Source: Archivesica marissinica (Eukaryota > Mollusca > Bivalvia > Venerida > Vesicomyidae). Taken from it: a stretch of DNA of 64,000 nucleotides. This document shows positions 45,461-56,310 of this stretch, one piece after another; the stretch's first letter is position 1; the number at the start of each line of letters is the position of its first letter. Where the stretch lies: positions 46,575,477 through 46,639,476 of the forward strand of contig CM026401.1 in NCBI GenBank assembly GCA_014843695.1. Direction: 5' to 3'. A model generated the notes under the pieces. It had not been told where the DNA came from. It made no database searches and was given only the letters and a program-made list of their open reading frames with translations. The position numbers and the translations under genes are program-made.

Positions 45461-47089
45461 GATTTAATGCCTGGTGTCAGACTTCGTGCACCATGGGTGG
45501 TGATTGTCCCGCATCCCACTGCACGTGTTTGGAAACCGAACAAATCACATCCACACCTGCTACAACAAGTACATCTACCACATCAAGTACCAGCACACCT
45601 ACAACTTCTACAACCTCAGGTACTAGCACACCTACAACATCTACATCTACCACATCAAGTACCAGCTCACCTACAACGTCTACATATACCACATCAAGTA
45701 CTAGCACACCTACAACGTCTACATCTACCACATCAAGTACTAGCATACCTACAACTTCTACATCTTCCACATCAAGTACTAGCACACCTACAACTTCTAC
45801 ATCTTCCACATCAAGTACTAGCATACCTACAACTTCTACATCTACCACATCAAATACTAGCATACCTACAACTTCTACATCTTCCACATCAAGTACTAGC
45901 ATACCTACAACTTCTATATCTACCACATCAAATACTAGCATACCTACAACTTCTACAGCTTCCACATCAAGTACTAGCTCACCTACAACTTCTACAACTT
46001 CCACATCAAGTACCAGCTCACCTACAACTTCTATATCTACCACATCAAGTACTAGCATACCTACAACTTCTACATCTTCCACATCAAGTACTAGCATACC
46101 TACAACTTCTACATCTTCCACATCAAGTACTAGCACACCTACAACTTCTACATCTACAACCCCAGGTACTAGCACACCTACAATGTCTACATCTTCCACA
46201 TCAAGTACCAGCACACCTACAACGTCTACATCTACCACATCAAGTACCAGCACACCTACAACTTCTACATCTACCACATCAAGTACTAGCTCACCTACAA
46301 CTTCTACATCTACCACATCAAGTACCAGCTCACCTACAACATCTACATCTACCACATCAAGTACTAGCACAACAACAACTTCTACATCTACCACATCAAG
46401 TACTAGCACACCTACAACTTCTACATCTTCCACATCAAGTACTAGCATACCTACAACTTCTACATCTTCCACATCAAGTACTAGCATACCTACAACTTCT
46501 ACATCTTCCACATCAAGTACTAGCACACCTACAACTTCTACATCTACCACATCAAGTACTAGCATACCTACAACTTCTACATCTTCCACATCAAGTACCA
46601 GCACACCTACAACGTCTACATCTACCACATCAAGTACCAGCTCACCTACAACTTCTATATCTACCACATCAAGTACTAGCACACCTACAACTTCTACATC
46701 TACCACATCAAGTACCAGCATACCTACAACTTCTACATCTACAACATCAAGTACTAGCATACCGACAACTTCTACATCTACCACATCAAGTACCAGCATA
46801 CCTACAACGTCTACATCTACCACATCAAGTACCAGCACACCTACAACTTCTACATCTACCACATCAAGTACCAGCATACCTACAACTTCTACATCTACCA
46901 CATCAAGTACTAGCATACCTACAACTTCTACATCTACCACATCAAGTACTACCTCAGGTTCTAGTTTACCCAAAACCTCTACAACAAGTACTTCTGCAAC
47001 ACCAGGTACTAGCATACCTACAACGTCCACTACTGTAAACATGTTAACATCAACCACCAGTGCAACATTAGCAGCATCAGATACAACAG
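45461..47089 (+). CDS. Exon 6: cysteine half-module plus mucin-like Ser/Thr repeat
   Basis: Acceptor tattaccctacag, donor acaacagG-type G/GTAAGC; 1,629 nt, 542 whole codons, phase 1-1. The first residues FNAWCQTSCTMGGDCPASHC and TC finish the WC module begun in exon 5. From about residue 27 to 505 there are some 36 copies of a 13-residue repeat (39 bp) of type TTSTSTTSSTSIP, with I, T or S before P. Nearly all residues are Ser, Thr or Pro, the signature of a heavily O-glycosylated mucin domain. The last 40 residues are diverged, Ala/Thr-rich. Periodic ORFs in the other frame and strand (Leu/His/Gln or Val/Asp rich) are shadows: only this frame joins both splice sites in phase and carries the cysteine motif. 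Allele length probably varies. Confidence 0.75.
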
Positions 47090-47319
47090 GTAAGCAAGTA
47101 TTTCGGATGAGACTGTAAACAGAAACTATTTGGCGCAACTGTTTTATTTTTATTTTTTTGGCACATGTTTTGTCAAATACATGGCTTCAAATATTTATAT
47201 GTGAACTATATGGCTCTTAGTTGGCTCCACGTTTTTTAAATTGGCTCCAGTGTTGGCGACAGAAGTGGCGCAGACAAACATTCAAACAGAGGGAACCATG
47301 AAACTGAGGTACTTCGTGA
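47090..47319. other. Intron 6 start, nothing recognised
   Basis: Follows the donor GTAAGC. Contains three diverged atggctc/ttggctcca words. No feature. Confidence 0.4.
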
Positions 47320-47433
47320 AGCCTCTGTGGTGAAATTGCTACGGTGTCCCCCTTGTAAGTGTGAGGTTCGAATCTCATCAGAACCAGGTTGTGATGTCCT
47401 TAGGCAAGACTGAGATCCACATTACCTCTTCTC
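47320..47433 (+). mobile_element. SINE fragment related to C
   Basis: agcctctgtggtgaaattgc, gtgaggttcgaatctcatca, tccttaggcaagactgagat: tRNA-like head and start of body. Interrupted by the minus-strand SINE C that follows. Confidence 0.6.
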
Positions 47434-47680
47434 TCTACATAATTAGTTTATACAAATTTATTTTAGCTCAATTGCGAAACAAGTTCTTTCAACTTATATT
47501 AATCACTCTCGAGACCTCATTCCTCATGGAATCCATCGCCATGAAGGAGAGAGAAGAGGCAATGTGGAATTTAAATGCCTTGCCTAAGGGCACAATCGTA
47601 ACGGCTCCAGCGGGGCTCGAACTCCGGACCTTTCGCACCTGAAGCGAATGCGCCTCCACTGCGCTATCACGACTTCTACA
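47434..47680 (-). mobile_element. SINE C, full length
   Basis: Tail ttagtttatacaaatttatt on the left; head on the right, gctcgaactccggacctttc, gcacctgaagcgaatgcgcc, tccactgcgctatcacgact. On the minus strand the anticodon stem-loop is ttcgc-ttcaggt-gcgaa. Confidence 0.9.
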
Positions 47681-47771
47681 TATTTGCGATGGATTCCATC
47701 ATGAACAATTACACAAATGTAGAAACTTGTTTCGCAATCAAACTAAATATAAATGTGTATATTCATCGCAG

Positions 47772-47813
47772 GTACTCTGCTTTATGCAGTCAAACAAAAG
47801 AACCTGGTGGGGG
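47772..47813 (+). CDS. Possible micro-exon (low confidence)
   Basis: Between attcatcgcag and G/GTAATC there are 42 nt in phase 1-1, encoding TLLYAVKQKNLVG-like residues. It would join exons 6 and 7 in frame. The polypyrimidine tract is poor and no cysteine is present, but the accepted micro-exon at 56,630 has the same size and style. Confidence 0.25.
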
Positions 47814-47924
47814 GTAATCAACACGAGCTTAGCACCCGGGTCCCTTTGTATCTGATTGTGCATTCATTCTCTAGGGTGGCCCCATATAACCGTTATTATG
47901 CTTAAGGTTCATAAAAGCCTGCCA

Positions 47925-48132
47925 CCGTGGTCGAGTGGTTAAGGTCGCTGACGTGTATACCACTGTAACCTACCATCGCAAATGGTCACGGGTTCAAGCC
48001 CCGTCCAGACCATGTTTCATTTATATGAAAAAGTTGGCAGTTTCTTACGGAGGTTGGTGCACCAAGTACTGGTTAACAGCTGGAGCATGCCCATGAAATG
48101 TGTTGTTAGGTAAACTGCCCGTCGCTCAAATG
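47925..48132 (+). mobile_element. SINE B
   Basis: Head ccaccgtggtcgagtggtta, ctgacgtgtataccactgta, cgggttcaagccccgtccag; body; tail truncated after cccgtcgctcaaatgg. Confidence 0.85.
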
Positions 48133-48319
48133 GATATTTTTCATCACTCCCTTGGCTGGCTGATTATGCCAGGTTGGACTATATTTCCTACTTGTCCAGG
48201 TATATTGCCTTGTTGCCACTTCTAACAGTACTTTAATGATATATCAAATACTCTGTAACACAGGTATACCGACATGTCAGTGGGATACACCCACCTTCTC
48301 AAGGTTTAATCAATTTATT

Positions 48320-48522
48320 CGCTTCAGGTGCGAATGGTCCGGAGTTCGAGCCCCGCTGGAGCCGTTACGAGTGTGCCCTTCGGCAAGGCATTTAACTTAC
48401 ACGTTGCCTCTTCTCTCTCCCATCGTGGCGATGGATTCCATCAGGAATGAGGTCTCGAGCGTGATTAATATAAGTTGTAAGAACGTGTTTCGCAATCGAG
48501 CTAAAATAAATTTGTATAAACT
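48320..48522 (+). mobile_element. SINE C with 12-bp target duplication
   Basis: Head-truncated copy starting cgcttcaggtgcgaatggtc and ending aaaataaatttgtataaact, flanked by aatcaatttatt at 48,308 and 48,523. Confidence 0.85.
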
Positions 48523-48629
48523 AATCAATTTATTTACTCGCCCAAATGCATTTATGTGGTGGCGAGTAAACATAATAGGTTGATTGGATTAATCAATTTG
48601 TTTTCAGAAATATGCAAAATGGAAGTTAC

Positions 48630-48812
48630 AGTCAAACCTGTCTTAAGCAGCCAACAAAGGGAATCACAGAAAGTGGCTGCTTAACACAGATGGCTGCTTA
48701 ATAGAGGTCAAATGTATAATAAAACAGCATATTGGGAATCTGAAAACTGGCTGCTTAATACATGTGGGTTGCTTAATAGAGGTGACCACTAACACAGGTT
48801 TGACTGTATTGT
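48630..48812. mobile_element. MITE family H, full copy
   Basis: From tacagtcaaacctgtcttaa to acacaggtttgactgta, with TA at the ends, inverted terminal CAGTCAAACCTG and four internal ggctgcttaa-type words. Confidence 0.85.
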
Positions 48813-48861
48813 ATTTAAGAATCAAAACATAAGATATATAATATATCTCAGAGGGGATCAT

Positions 48862-49470
48862 TAAAGCAGCATTACATCGTATGAAATAAAAGATATTTGA
48901 AAAATTCAATTTTTACGTATGGGTAGCAATGCTGCTACACATTATAACATTATACTTTGTATGCTTATGTTCATTTGGTAAACAGTGTTATTTTGCGATA
49001 AAACAAACTCGAAACCGAAAGTAGGACTTTCCGAGTCGATCGGCCACGCACTTGTTTACAACCGGAACGCATCGTCCGCACTTGTTTACATTCGGAATGC
49101 ATCGTCCCCATTTGTCCTACGTTGTCTTTTTAAATTAAATTACTTGATATGTTGATTCATACCTCTATTAGTTGAGTATTTTAGGGACATTTCTACATTC
49201 CCGCGAAGGGTTCGACATTAGAGAAAGATAGATAGATAGTCTTTCATGTTCAAAATATATACGTTGTTTTCTACATCCTCTGTTGTTTCACGCATGCGCG
49301 CTGTGCGTGTTTACATTTCGTGTGTTGATAAACAAATTCGCGTATACGACGGTTTAAATTTATTGGAATTTTATCGTTTGTGGGTGACTATTTCGATTTT
49401 TGTAAACACACACACATTGATATTTATATTTTACCCAAAACATCCTTTATTACGATGTAATGCTGCTTTA
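48862..49470. mobile_element. MITE family J, 20-bp terminal inverted repeats
   Basis: taaagcagcattacatcgta at the left and tacgatgtaatgctgcttta at the right are exact reverse complements. The interior holds actttccgagtcgatcggcc and a TTTACATT-rich stretch, no transposase. A second copy is at 61,801-62,308. Confidence 0.85.
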
Positions 49471-49572
49471 ATAGAATCATAATAATGTAGTTTCATTGAC
49501 ATAGTTGACTATTATTATGACCACTGGCATACAGAGTTAAATTATTTAACTAATTGTGATTTTAGTCCTCTT

Positions 49573-49932
49573 TCACCCTTTGCATGCTAGCGTTAAATAT
49601 AATAAAACCTTCGTGGCGATGGATTACATCAGGAATGTGGTCTCGAGAGTGATTCATATAAGTTGAAAGAACTTGTTTCGCAATCGAGCTAAAATAAATT
49701 TGTATAAACTAAATATAATCACCTTTGCAAAAAAGCATAGAGCCAGATCATACGGCACAGAGCGTGTCGTCTGATCAGGTTCTATACTCTTTGCTGTTCG
49801 GATAGTGGAGCTAAAATACTTGGCTGAACGACAAACAATATAGACCCTGGTCAGATGTGGCATTACACCGCGGCTAATCTGTATCTATGTTGTTTGCACA
49901 TGAGTTTATATTTACTTAGCTGGCAAAGGGTA
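49573..49932. mobile_element. MITE family G carrying a SINE C tail
   Basis: Starts accctttgcatgctagcgtt and ends tagctggcaaagggtaa. It is split by a SINE C 3' end (49,612-49,712, gtggcgatggattacatcag to tttgtataaact), after which agagccagatcatacggcac continues. Confidence 0.75.
49612..49712 (+). mobile_element. SINE C tail nested in MITE G
   Basis: 5'-truncated SINE. aatataat occurs on both sides (49,595 and 49,713), consistent with a short target duplication. Confidence 0.7.
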
Positions 49933-49951
49933 AATAGTACAGGTATTCCCT

Positions 49952-50190
49952 TTAACCCATTCAACACCAAGTAACTGATATGGACTGGTTCATGATATTT
50001 TTAGACCAATAAATTAATAAGAACATTACATTTGGACCAGTTCATTTATCAAAATGGGTAATTTTGTCTAAAAATAGCAATATTACTGGCAAAAAGTGCA
50101 GATCCTGATGAGACGGCTCGTCACGAGCGGCTCATCTGGATCTACACTTTTTGTAAGCCTATTTAGAGGTCTGCGGTGTTGAAAGGGTTA
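49952..50190. mobile_element. TTAA MITE, family E
   Basis: From ttaacccattcaacaccaag to gttgaaagggttaa. The central hairpin has lost one base pair partner (cacgagcggctcatc). Confidence 0.9.
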
Positions 50191-50251
50191 ATAAGGAAAG
50201 GTCTATCACCTGTTATTAAATTGACATATTTACTCTAAGAGAAAGTCCACT

Positions 50252-50402
50252 TAACCCTTACTGTGCTGGAAACGAGTATATTCGTTTTTTGCAAACAGCA
50301 TAGAGCCAGATCAGATGGCACAGAATTACTTTATGCCACATCTGATCGGGATCTATGTTGTTTGCACATTCCTTCCAATTTATTCAGCATTTTAAGGGTT
50401 AA
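50252..50402. mobile_element. MITE family G, short complete copy
   Basis: ttaacccttactgtgctgga to cattttaagggttaa, TTAA-flanked inverted ends, with agagccagatcagatggcac inside. Confidence 0.8.
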
Positions 50403-50437
50403 CAATAGGAATCTCACTGATATTATATGTTTTAAAG

Positions 50438-50527
50438 ATTCTCTGGGTGTGGTGAGGCGAGTAGTGTGTGATCAAACAGCCAGTCACAACCAGAATGTGC
50501 TCACAGACAAATACTGCAGTGAACAAG
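50438..50527 (+). CDS. Exon 7 of the gene; its 3' end seeds a tandem array
   Basis: Acceptor atatgttttaaag (weak tract), 29 open codons, donor acaagG-type G/GTTAGT, phase 1-1. Peptide SLGVVRRVVCDQTASHNQNV and LTDKYCSEQ: C-x14-Y-C, like exon 1. The last 28 nt and the first 17 nt of the intron form the unit that is repeated about 50 times downstream. In the exon frame the next unit reads straight into TAG, so only use of this first donor, or skipping by splicing, keeps the protein open. Confidence 0.6.
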
Positions 50528-52765
50528 GTTAGTCATAGCTTGTGCTCACAGACAAATACTGCAGTGAACAAGGTTAGTCATAGCTTGTACTCACAGACAA
50601 ATACTGCAGTGAACAAGGTTAGTCATAGCTTGTGCTCACAGACACATACTGCAGTGAACAAGGTTAGTCATAGCTTGTGCTCACAGACAAATACTGCAGT
50701 GAACAAGGTTAGTCGTAGCTTGTGCTCACAGACAAATACTGCAGTGAACAAGGTTAGTCGTAGCTTGTGCTCACAGACAAATACTGCAGTGAACAAGGTT
50801 AGTCATAGCTTGTGCTCTACTCACAGACAAATACTGCAGTGAACAAGGTTAGTCATAGCTTGTACTCACAGACACATACTGTAGTGAACAAGGTTAGTCA
50901 TAGCTTGTGCTCTACTCACAGACAAATACTGCAGTGAACAAGGTTAGTCATAGCTTGTACTCACAGACACATACTGTAGTGAACAAGGTTAGTCGTAGCT
51001 TGTGCTCACAGACAAATACTGCAGTGAACAAGGTTAGTCATAGCTTGTACTCACAGACAAATACTGCAGTGAACAAGGTTAGTCATAGCTTGTACTCACA
51101 GACACATACTGCAGTGAACAAGGTTAGTCATAGCTTGTGCTTACAGACAAATACTGCAGTGAACAAGGTTAGTCATAGCTTGTGCTTACAGACAAATACT
51201 GCAGTGAACAAGGTTAGTCATAGCTTGTGCTTACAGACAAATACTGCAGTGAACAAGGTTAGTCGTAGCTTGTGCTCACAGACAAATACTGCAGTGAACA
51301 AGGTTAGTCATAGCTTGTGCTCACAGACAAATACTGCAGTGAACAAGGTTAGTCATAGCTTGTACTCACAGACAAATACTGCAGTGAACAAGGTTAGTCG
51401 TAGCTTGTGCTTACAGACAAATACTGCAGTGAACAAGGTTAGTCGTAGATTGTGCTCACAGACAAATACTGCAGTGAACAAGGTTAGTCATAGCTTGTGC
51501 TTACAGACAAATACTGTAGTGAACAAGGTTAGTCATAGCTTGTACTCACAGACAAATACTGCAGTGAACAAGGTTAGTCATAGCTTGTGCTCTCAGACAA
51601 ATACTGCAGTGAACAAGGTTAGTCGTAGCTTGTGCTTACAGACAAATACTGCAGTGAACAAGGTTAGTCATAGCTTGTACTCACAGACAAATACTGCAGT
51701 GAACAAGGTTAGTCATAGCTTGTACATACAGACACCTACTGCAGTGAACAAGGTTAGTCGTAGCTTGTACATACAGACACATACTGCAGTGAACAAGGTT
51801 AGTCATAGCTTGTACATACAGACAAATACTGCAGTGAACAAGGTTAGTCATAGCTTGTACTCACAGACAAACACTGCAGTGAACAAGGTTAGTCATAGCT
51901 TGTGCTCACAGACAAATACTGTAGTGAACAAGGTTAGTCATAGCTTGTGCTCACAGACAAATACTGCAGTGAACAAGGTTAGTCGTAGCTTGTACTCACA
52001 GACACATACTGCAGTGAACAAGGTTAGTCGTAGCTTGTACTCACAGACAAATACTGTAGTGAACAAGGTTAGTCATAGCTTGTACTCACAGACAAATACT
52101 GCAGTGAACAAGGTTAGTCATAGCTTGTGCTCACAGACAAATACTGCAGTGAACAAGGTTAGTCATAGCTTGTGCTCACAGACAAATACTGCAGTGAACA
52201 AGGTTAGTCGTAGCTTGTGCTCACAGACAAATACTGCAGTGGACAAGGTTAGTCATAGCTTGTGCTCTACTCACAGACAAATACTGCAGTGAACAAGGTT
52301 AGTCATAGCTTGTGCTCACAGACAAATACTGCAGTGAACAAGGTTAGTCGTAGCTTGTGCTCACAGACAAATACTGCAGTGAACAAGGTTAGTCATAGCT
52401 TGTGCTCACAGACAAATACTGCAGTGAACAAGGTTAGTCATAGCTTGTGCTTACAGACAAATACTGCAGTGGACAAGGTTAGTCATAGCTTGTACTCACA
52501 GACAAATACTGCAGTGAACAAGGTTAGTCGTAGCTTGTGCTCACAGACAAATACTGCAGTGAACAAGGTTAGTCATAGCTTGTACTCACAGACAAATACT
52601 GCAGTGAACAAGGTTAGTCATAGCTTGTACTCACAGACACATACTGCAGTGAACAAGGTTAGTCATAGCTTGTACTCACAGACAAATACTGCAGTGAACA
52701 AGGTTAGTCATAGCTTGTACTCACATACACATACTGCAGTGAACAAGGTTAGTCGTAGCTTGGAA
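50490..52765. repeat. 45-bp minisatellite containing an exon end and its 5' splice site
   Basis: About 50 copies of tcacagacaaatactgcagt, gaacaaggttagtcatagct, tgtgc. Every unit carries AACAAG/GTTAGT and also TCACAG before ACAAATACTG. The first copy overlaps exon 7. Long 15-residue periodic ORFs on the plus strand are in a different frame from the exon and are artefacts of the period. Confidence 0.95.
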
Positions 52766-52814
52766 GCTTAGAGATTACATTGTGATATAGACCTTGTGTG
52801 AATAACATCAATAG

Positions 52815-52895
52815 ACAGACGGGTCAGTGGATAACATATTGGACTGCCAATTCAGCGACCGCAGGTCCGATCTTCCGTCTGAGTACAATAATATT
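52815..52895 (+). mobile_element. SINE A head fragment
   Basis: agacgggtcagtggataaca, ggactgccaattcagcgacc, ggtccgatcttccgtctgag: diverged tRNA-like head, body lost. Confidence 0.6.
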
Positions 52896-53039
52896 AACCT
52901 TTTATTTAACCATATTTTATTGCAAATTAATAGTACATATGTCATACACATAAATATACAATACATAGCATGACAATACAAATAGTTTGGGCCACAAGTG
53001 TTAACAACATTAGACAACGGCCCGCTGACGTCAGGCTGA

Positions 53040-56000
53040 CGTTGACGTATTGCTTGTGTTGATGTATGGTTGGTGTATGGTTGATGTAATGGTTGATGTA
53101 TGGTTGATGTATGGTTGGTGTATGGTTGATGTAATGGTTGATGAATGGTTAGTGTATGGTTGGTGGATGGTTGGTGTATGGTTGATGTATGGTTGGTGTA
53201 TGGTTGATGTATGGTTGGTGTATGGTTGATGCATGGTTGATGTATGGTTGATGTATGGTTGGTGTATGGTTGGTGTATGGTTGTTGATGTATGGTTGGTG
53301 TATGGTTAATGTATGGTTGATGTACGGTTGATGTATGGTTGGTGTATGGTTGATGCATGGTTGATGTATGGTTGATGTATGGTTGGTGTATGGTTGGTGT
53401 ATGGTTGGTGTATGGTTGATGTATGGTTGGTGTATGGTTGATGTATGGTTGATGTATGGTTGATGTATGGTTGATGTACGGTTGATGCATGGTTGATGTA
53501 TGGTTGATGTATGGTTGATGTATGGTTGGTGTATGGTTGATGTATGGTTGGTGTATGGTTGATGTATGGTTGGTGTATGGTTGATGTATGGTTGGTGTAT
53601 GGTTGATGTAATGGTTGATGTATGGTTGGTGTATGGTTGATGTATGGTTGGTGTATGGTTGGTGTATGGTTGTTGATGTATGGTTGATGTATGGTTGATG
53701 TATGGTTGATGTATGGTTGGTGTATGGTTGATATATGGTTGATGTATGGTTGGTGTATGGTTGGTGTATGGTTGATGTATGGTTGGTGTATGGTTGGTGT
53801 ATGGTTGGTGTATGGTTGGCATATGGTTGATGTATGTTTGGTGTATGGTTGATGTATGGTTGGTGTATGGTTGGTGTGTAGTTGATGTATGGTTGGTGTA
53901 TGGTTGGTGTATGGTTGATGTATGGTTGATGCATGGTTGATGTATGGTTGGTGTATGGTTGGTATGTGGTTGATGTATGGTTGATGTATGGCTGGTGTAT
54001 GGTTGGTGTATGGTTGATGTATGGTTGGTGTATGGTTGATGTATGGTTGGTGTATGGTTGATGTATGGTTGATGTATGGTTGATGTATGGCTGATGTATG
54101 GTTGATGCATGGTTGATGTATGGTTGGTGTATGGTTGATGTAATGGTTGATGTATGGTTGATGTATGGTTGGTGTATGGTTGATGTAATGGTTGATGAAT
54201 GGTTAGTGTATGGTTGATGTATGGTTGATGTATGGTTGATGTATGGTTGATGTATGGTTGGTGTATGGTTGATGTATGGTTGGTGTATGGTTGATGTATG
54301 GTTGATGTATGGTTGGTGTATGGTTGATGTATGGTTGGTGGATGGTTGGTGTATGGTTGATGTATGGTTGATGTATGGTTGATGTATGGTTGGTGTATGG
54401 TTGGTGTATGGTTGTTGATGTATGGTTGGTGTATGGTTAATGTATGGTTGATGTACGGTTGATGTATGGTTGGTGTATGGTTGATGCATGGTTGATGTAT
54501 GGTTGATGTATGGTTGGTGTATGGTTGGTGTATGGTTGGTGTATGGTTGATGTATGGTTGGTGTATGGTTGATGTATGGTTGATGTATGGTTGATGTATG
54601 GTTGATGTACGGTTGATGCATGGTTGATGTACGGTTGATGTATGGTTGATGTATGGTTGATGTATGGTTGATGTATGGTTGATGTATGGTTGGTGTATGG
54701 TTGATGTATGGTTGGTGTATGGTTGATGTATGGTTGGTGTATGGTTGATGTATGGTTGGGGTATGGTTGATGTATGGTTGGTGTATGGTTGGTGTATGGT
54801 TGGTGTATGGTTGGTGTATGGTTGTTGATGTATGGTTGATGTATGGTTGATGTATGGTTGATGTATGGTTGGTGTATGGTTGATATATGGTTGATGTATG
54901 GTTGGTGTATGGTTGGTGTATGGTTGATGTATGGTTGGTGTATGGTTGGTGTATGGTTGGTGTATGGTTGGCATATGGTTGATGTATGTTTGGTGTATGG
55001 TTGATGTATGGTTGGTGTATGGTTGGTGTGTGGTTGATGTATGGTTGGTGTATGGTTGGTGTATGGTTGGTGTATGGTTGATGTATGGTTGATGTATGGT
55101 TGATGTATGGTTGATGCATGGTTGATGTATGGTTGGTGTATGGTTGGTGTGTGGTTGATGTATGGTTGGTGTATGGTTGGTGTATGGTTGGTGTATGGTT
55201 GATGCATGGTTGATGTATGGTTGGTGTATGGTTGGTATGTGGTTGATGTATGGTTGATGTATGGCTGGTGTATGGTTGGTGTATGGTTGATGTATGGTTG
55301 GTGTATGGTTGATGTATGGTTGGTGTATGGTTGATGTATGGTTGATGCATGGTTGATGTATGGTTGATGTATGGCTGATGTATGGTTGATGCATGGTTGA
55401 TGCATGGTTGATGCATGGTTGATGTATGGTTGGTGTATGGTTGATGTAATGGTTGATGTATGGTTGATGTATAGTTGGTGTATGGTTGATGTATGGTTGG
55501 TGTATGGTTGATGTATGGTTGGTGTATGGCTGGTGTATGGTTGCTGTATGGTTGATGTATGGTTGATGCATGGTTGATGTATGGTTGATGTATGGTTGAT
55601 GCATGGTTGATGCATGGTTGATGCATGGTTGATGTATGGTTGATGTATGGTTGATGCATGGTTGATGTATGGTTGATGTATGGTTGATGCATGGTTGATG
55701 TATGGTTGGTGTATGGTTGGTGTATGGTTGTTGATGTATGGTTGATGTATGGTTGATGCATGGTTGGTGTATGGTTGATGTATGGTTGGTGTATGGTTGA
55801 TGCATGGTTGATGTATGGTTGGTGTATGGTTGATGTATGGTTGATGTATGGTTGATGCATGGTTGATGTATGGTTGATGTATGGTTGATGTATGGTTGGT
55901 GTATGGTTGATGTATGGTTGGTGTATGGTTGATGTATGGTTGGTGTATGGTTGTTGATGTATGGTTGGTGTATGGTTGATGTATGGTTGATGTATGGTTG

Positions 56001-56115
56001 ATGTATGGTTGGTGTATGGTTGATGTATGGTTGGTGTATGGTTGATGTATGGTTGATGTATGGTTGATGTATGGTTGGTGTATGGTTGATGCATGGTTGA
56101 TGTATGGTTGATGTT
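53040..56115. repeat. 11-bp minisatellite, about 280 copies
   Basis: Unit atggttgatgt with ggtgt and gatgc variants. Rare variants recur together about 1,152 bp apart (gttggcatatggttgatgta at 53,817 and 54,969), showing duplication of a block over 1 kb. The three minus-strand ORFs (11-residue periodic, His/Thr/Asn/Pro rich, up to 989 codons) exist because 11 x 3 has no stop; they are not genes. Confidence 0.97.
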
Positions 56116-56310
56116 CACTCATGATTGAAAATTGTTGCAAATGTGTGATTTTATTTTTAATTATTTCATTTGAAAAATTCATGTAAATTTTACGCAACTA
56201 TTTTTGCTTAATAAACTTGAAGAGACAACCCCAAAGTGAGGGGCGGAAATGAATAACCAGAAATTAATTAATAAGTCTTGTACTGATAATACGCACATAA
56301 AAAATAGGAT
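56116..56310. other. Unique spacer in intron 7
   Basis: AT-rich, no feature seen. Confidence 0.4.

Noticed and set aside
45440..47138. Leu/His/Gln-rich plus-strand ORF and Val/Asp-rich minus-strand ORF over the mucin exon
   Set aside because: Shadows of the Ser/Thr/Pro frame, which alone agrees with splice phases and the cysteine module.
50468..52771. 15-residue periodic protein (SQTNTAVNKVSHSLC type)
   Set aside because: Out of frame with exon 7 and contains the splice donor in every unit. It lacks a start and any flanking coding signal.
53031..56197. Minus-strand ORFs of 924, 989 and 586 codons rich in His, Thr, Asn and Pro
   Set aside because: All three minus-strand frames are open because the 11-bp unit lacks stops. 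Three overlapping frames with the same peptide show a repeat artefact.
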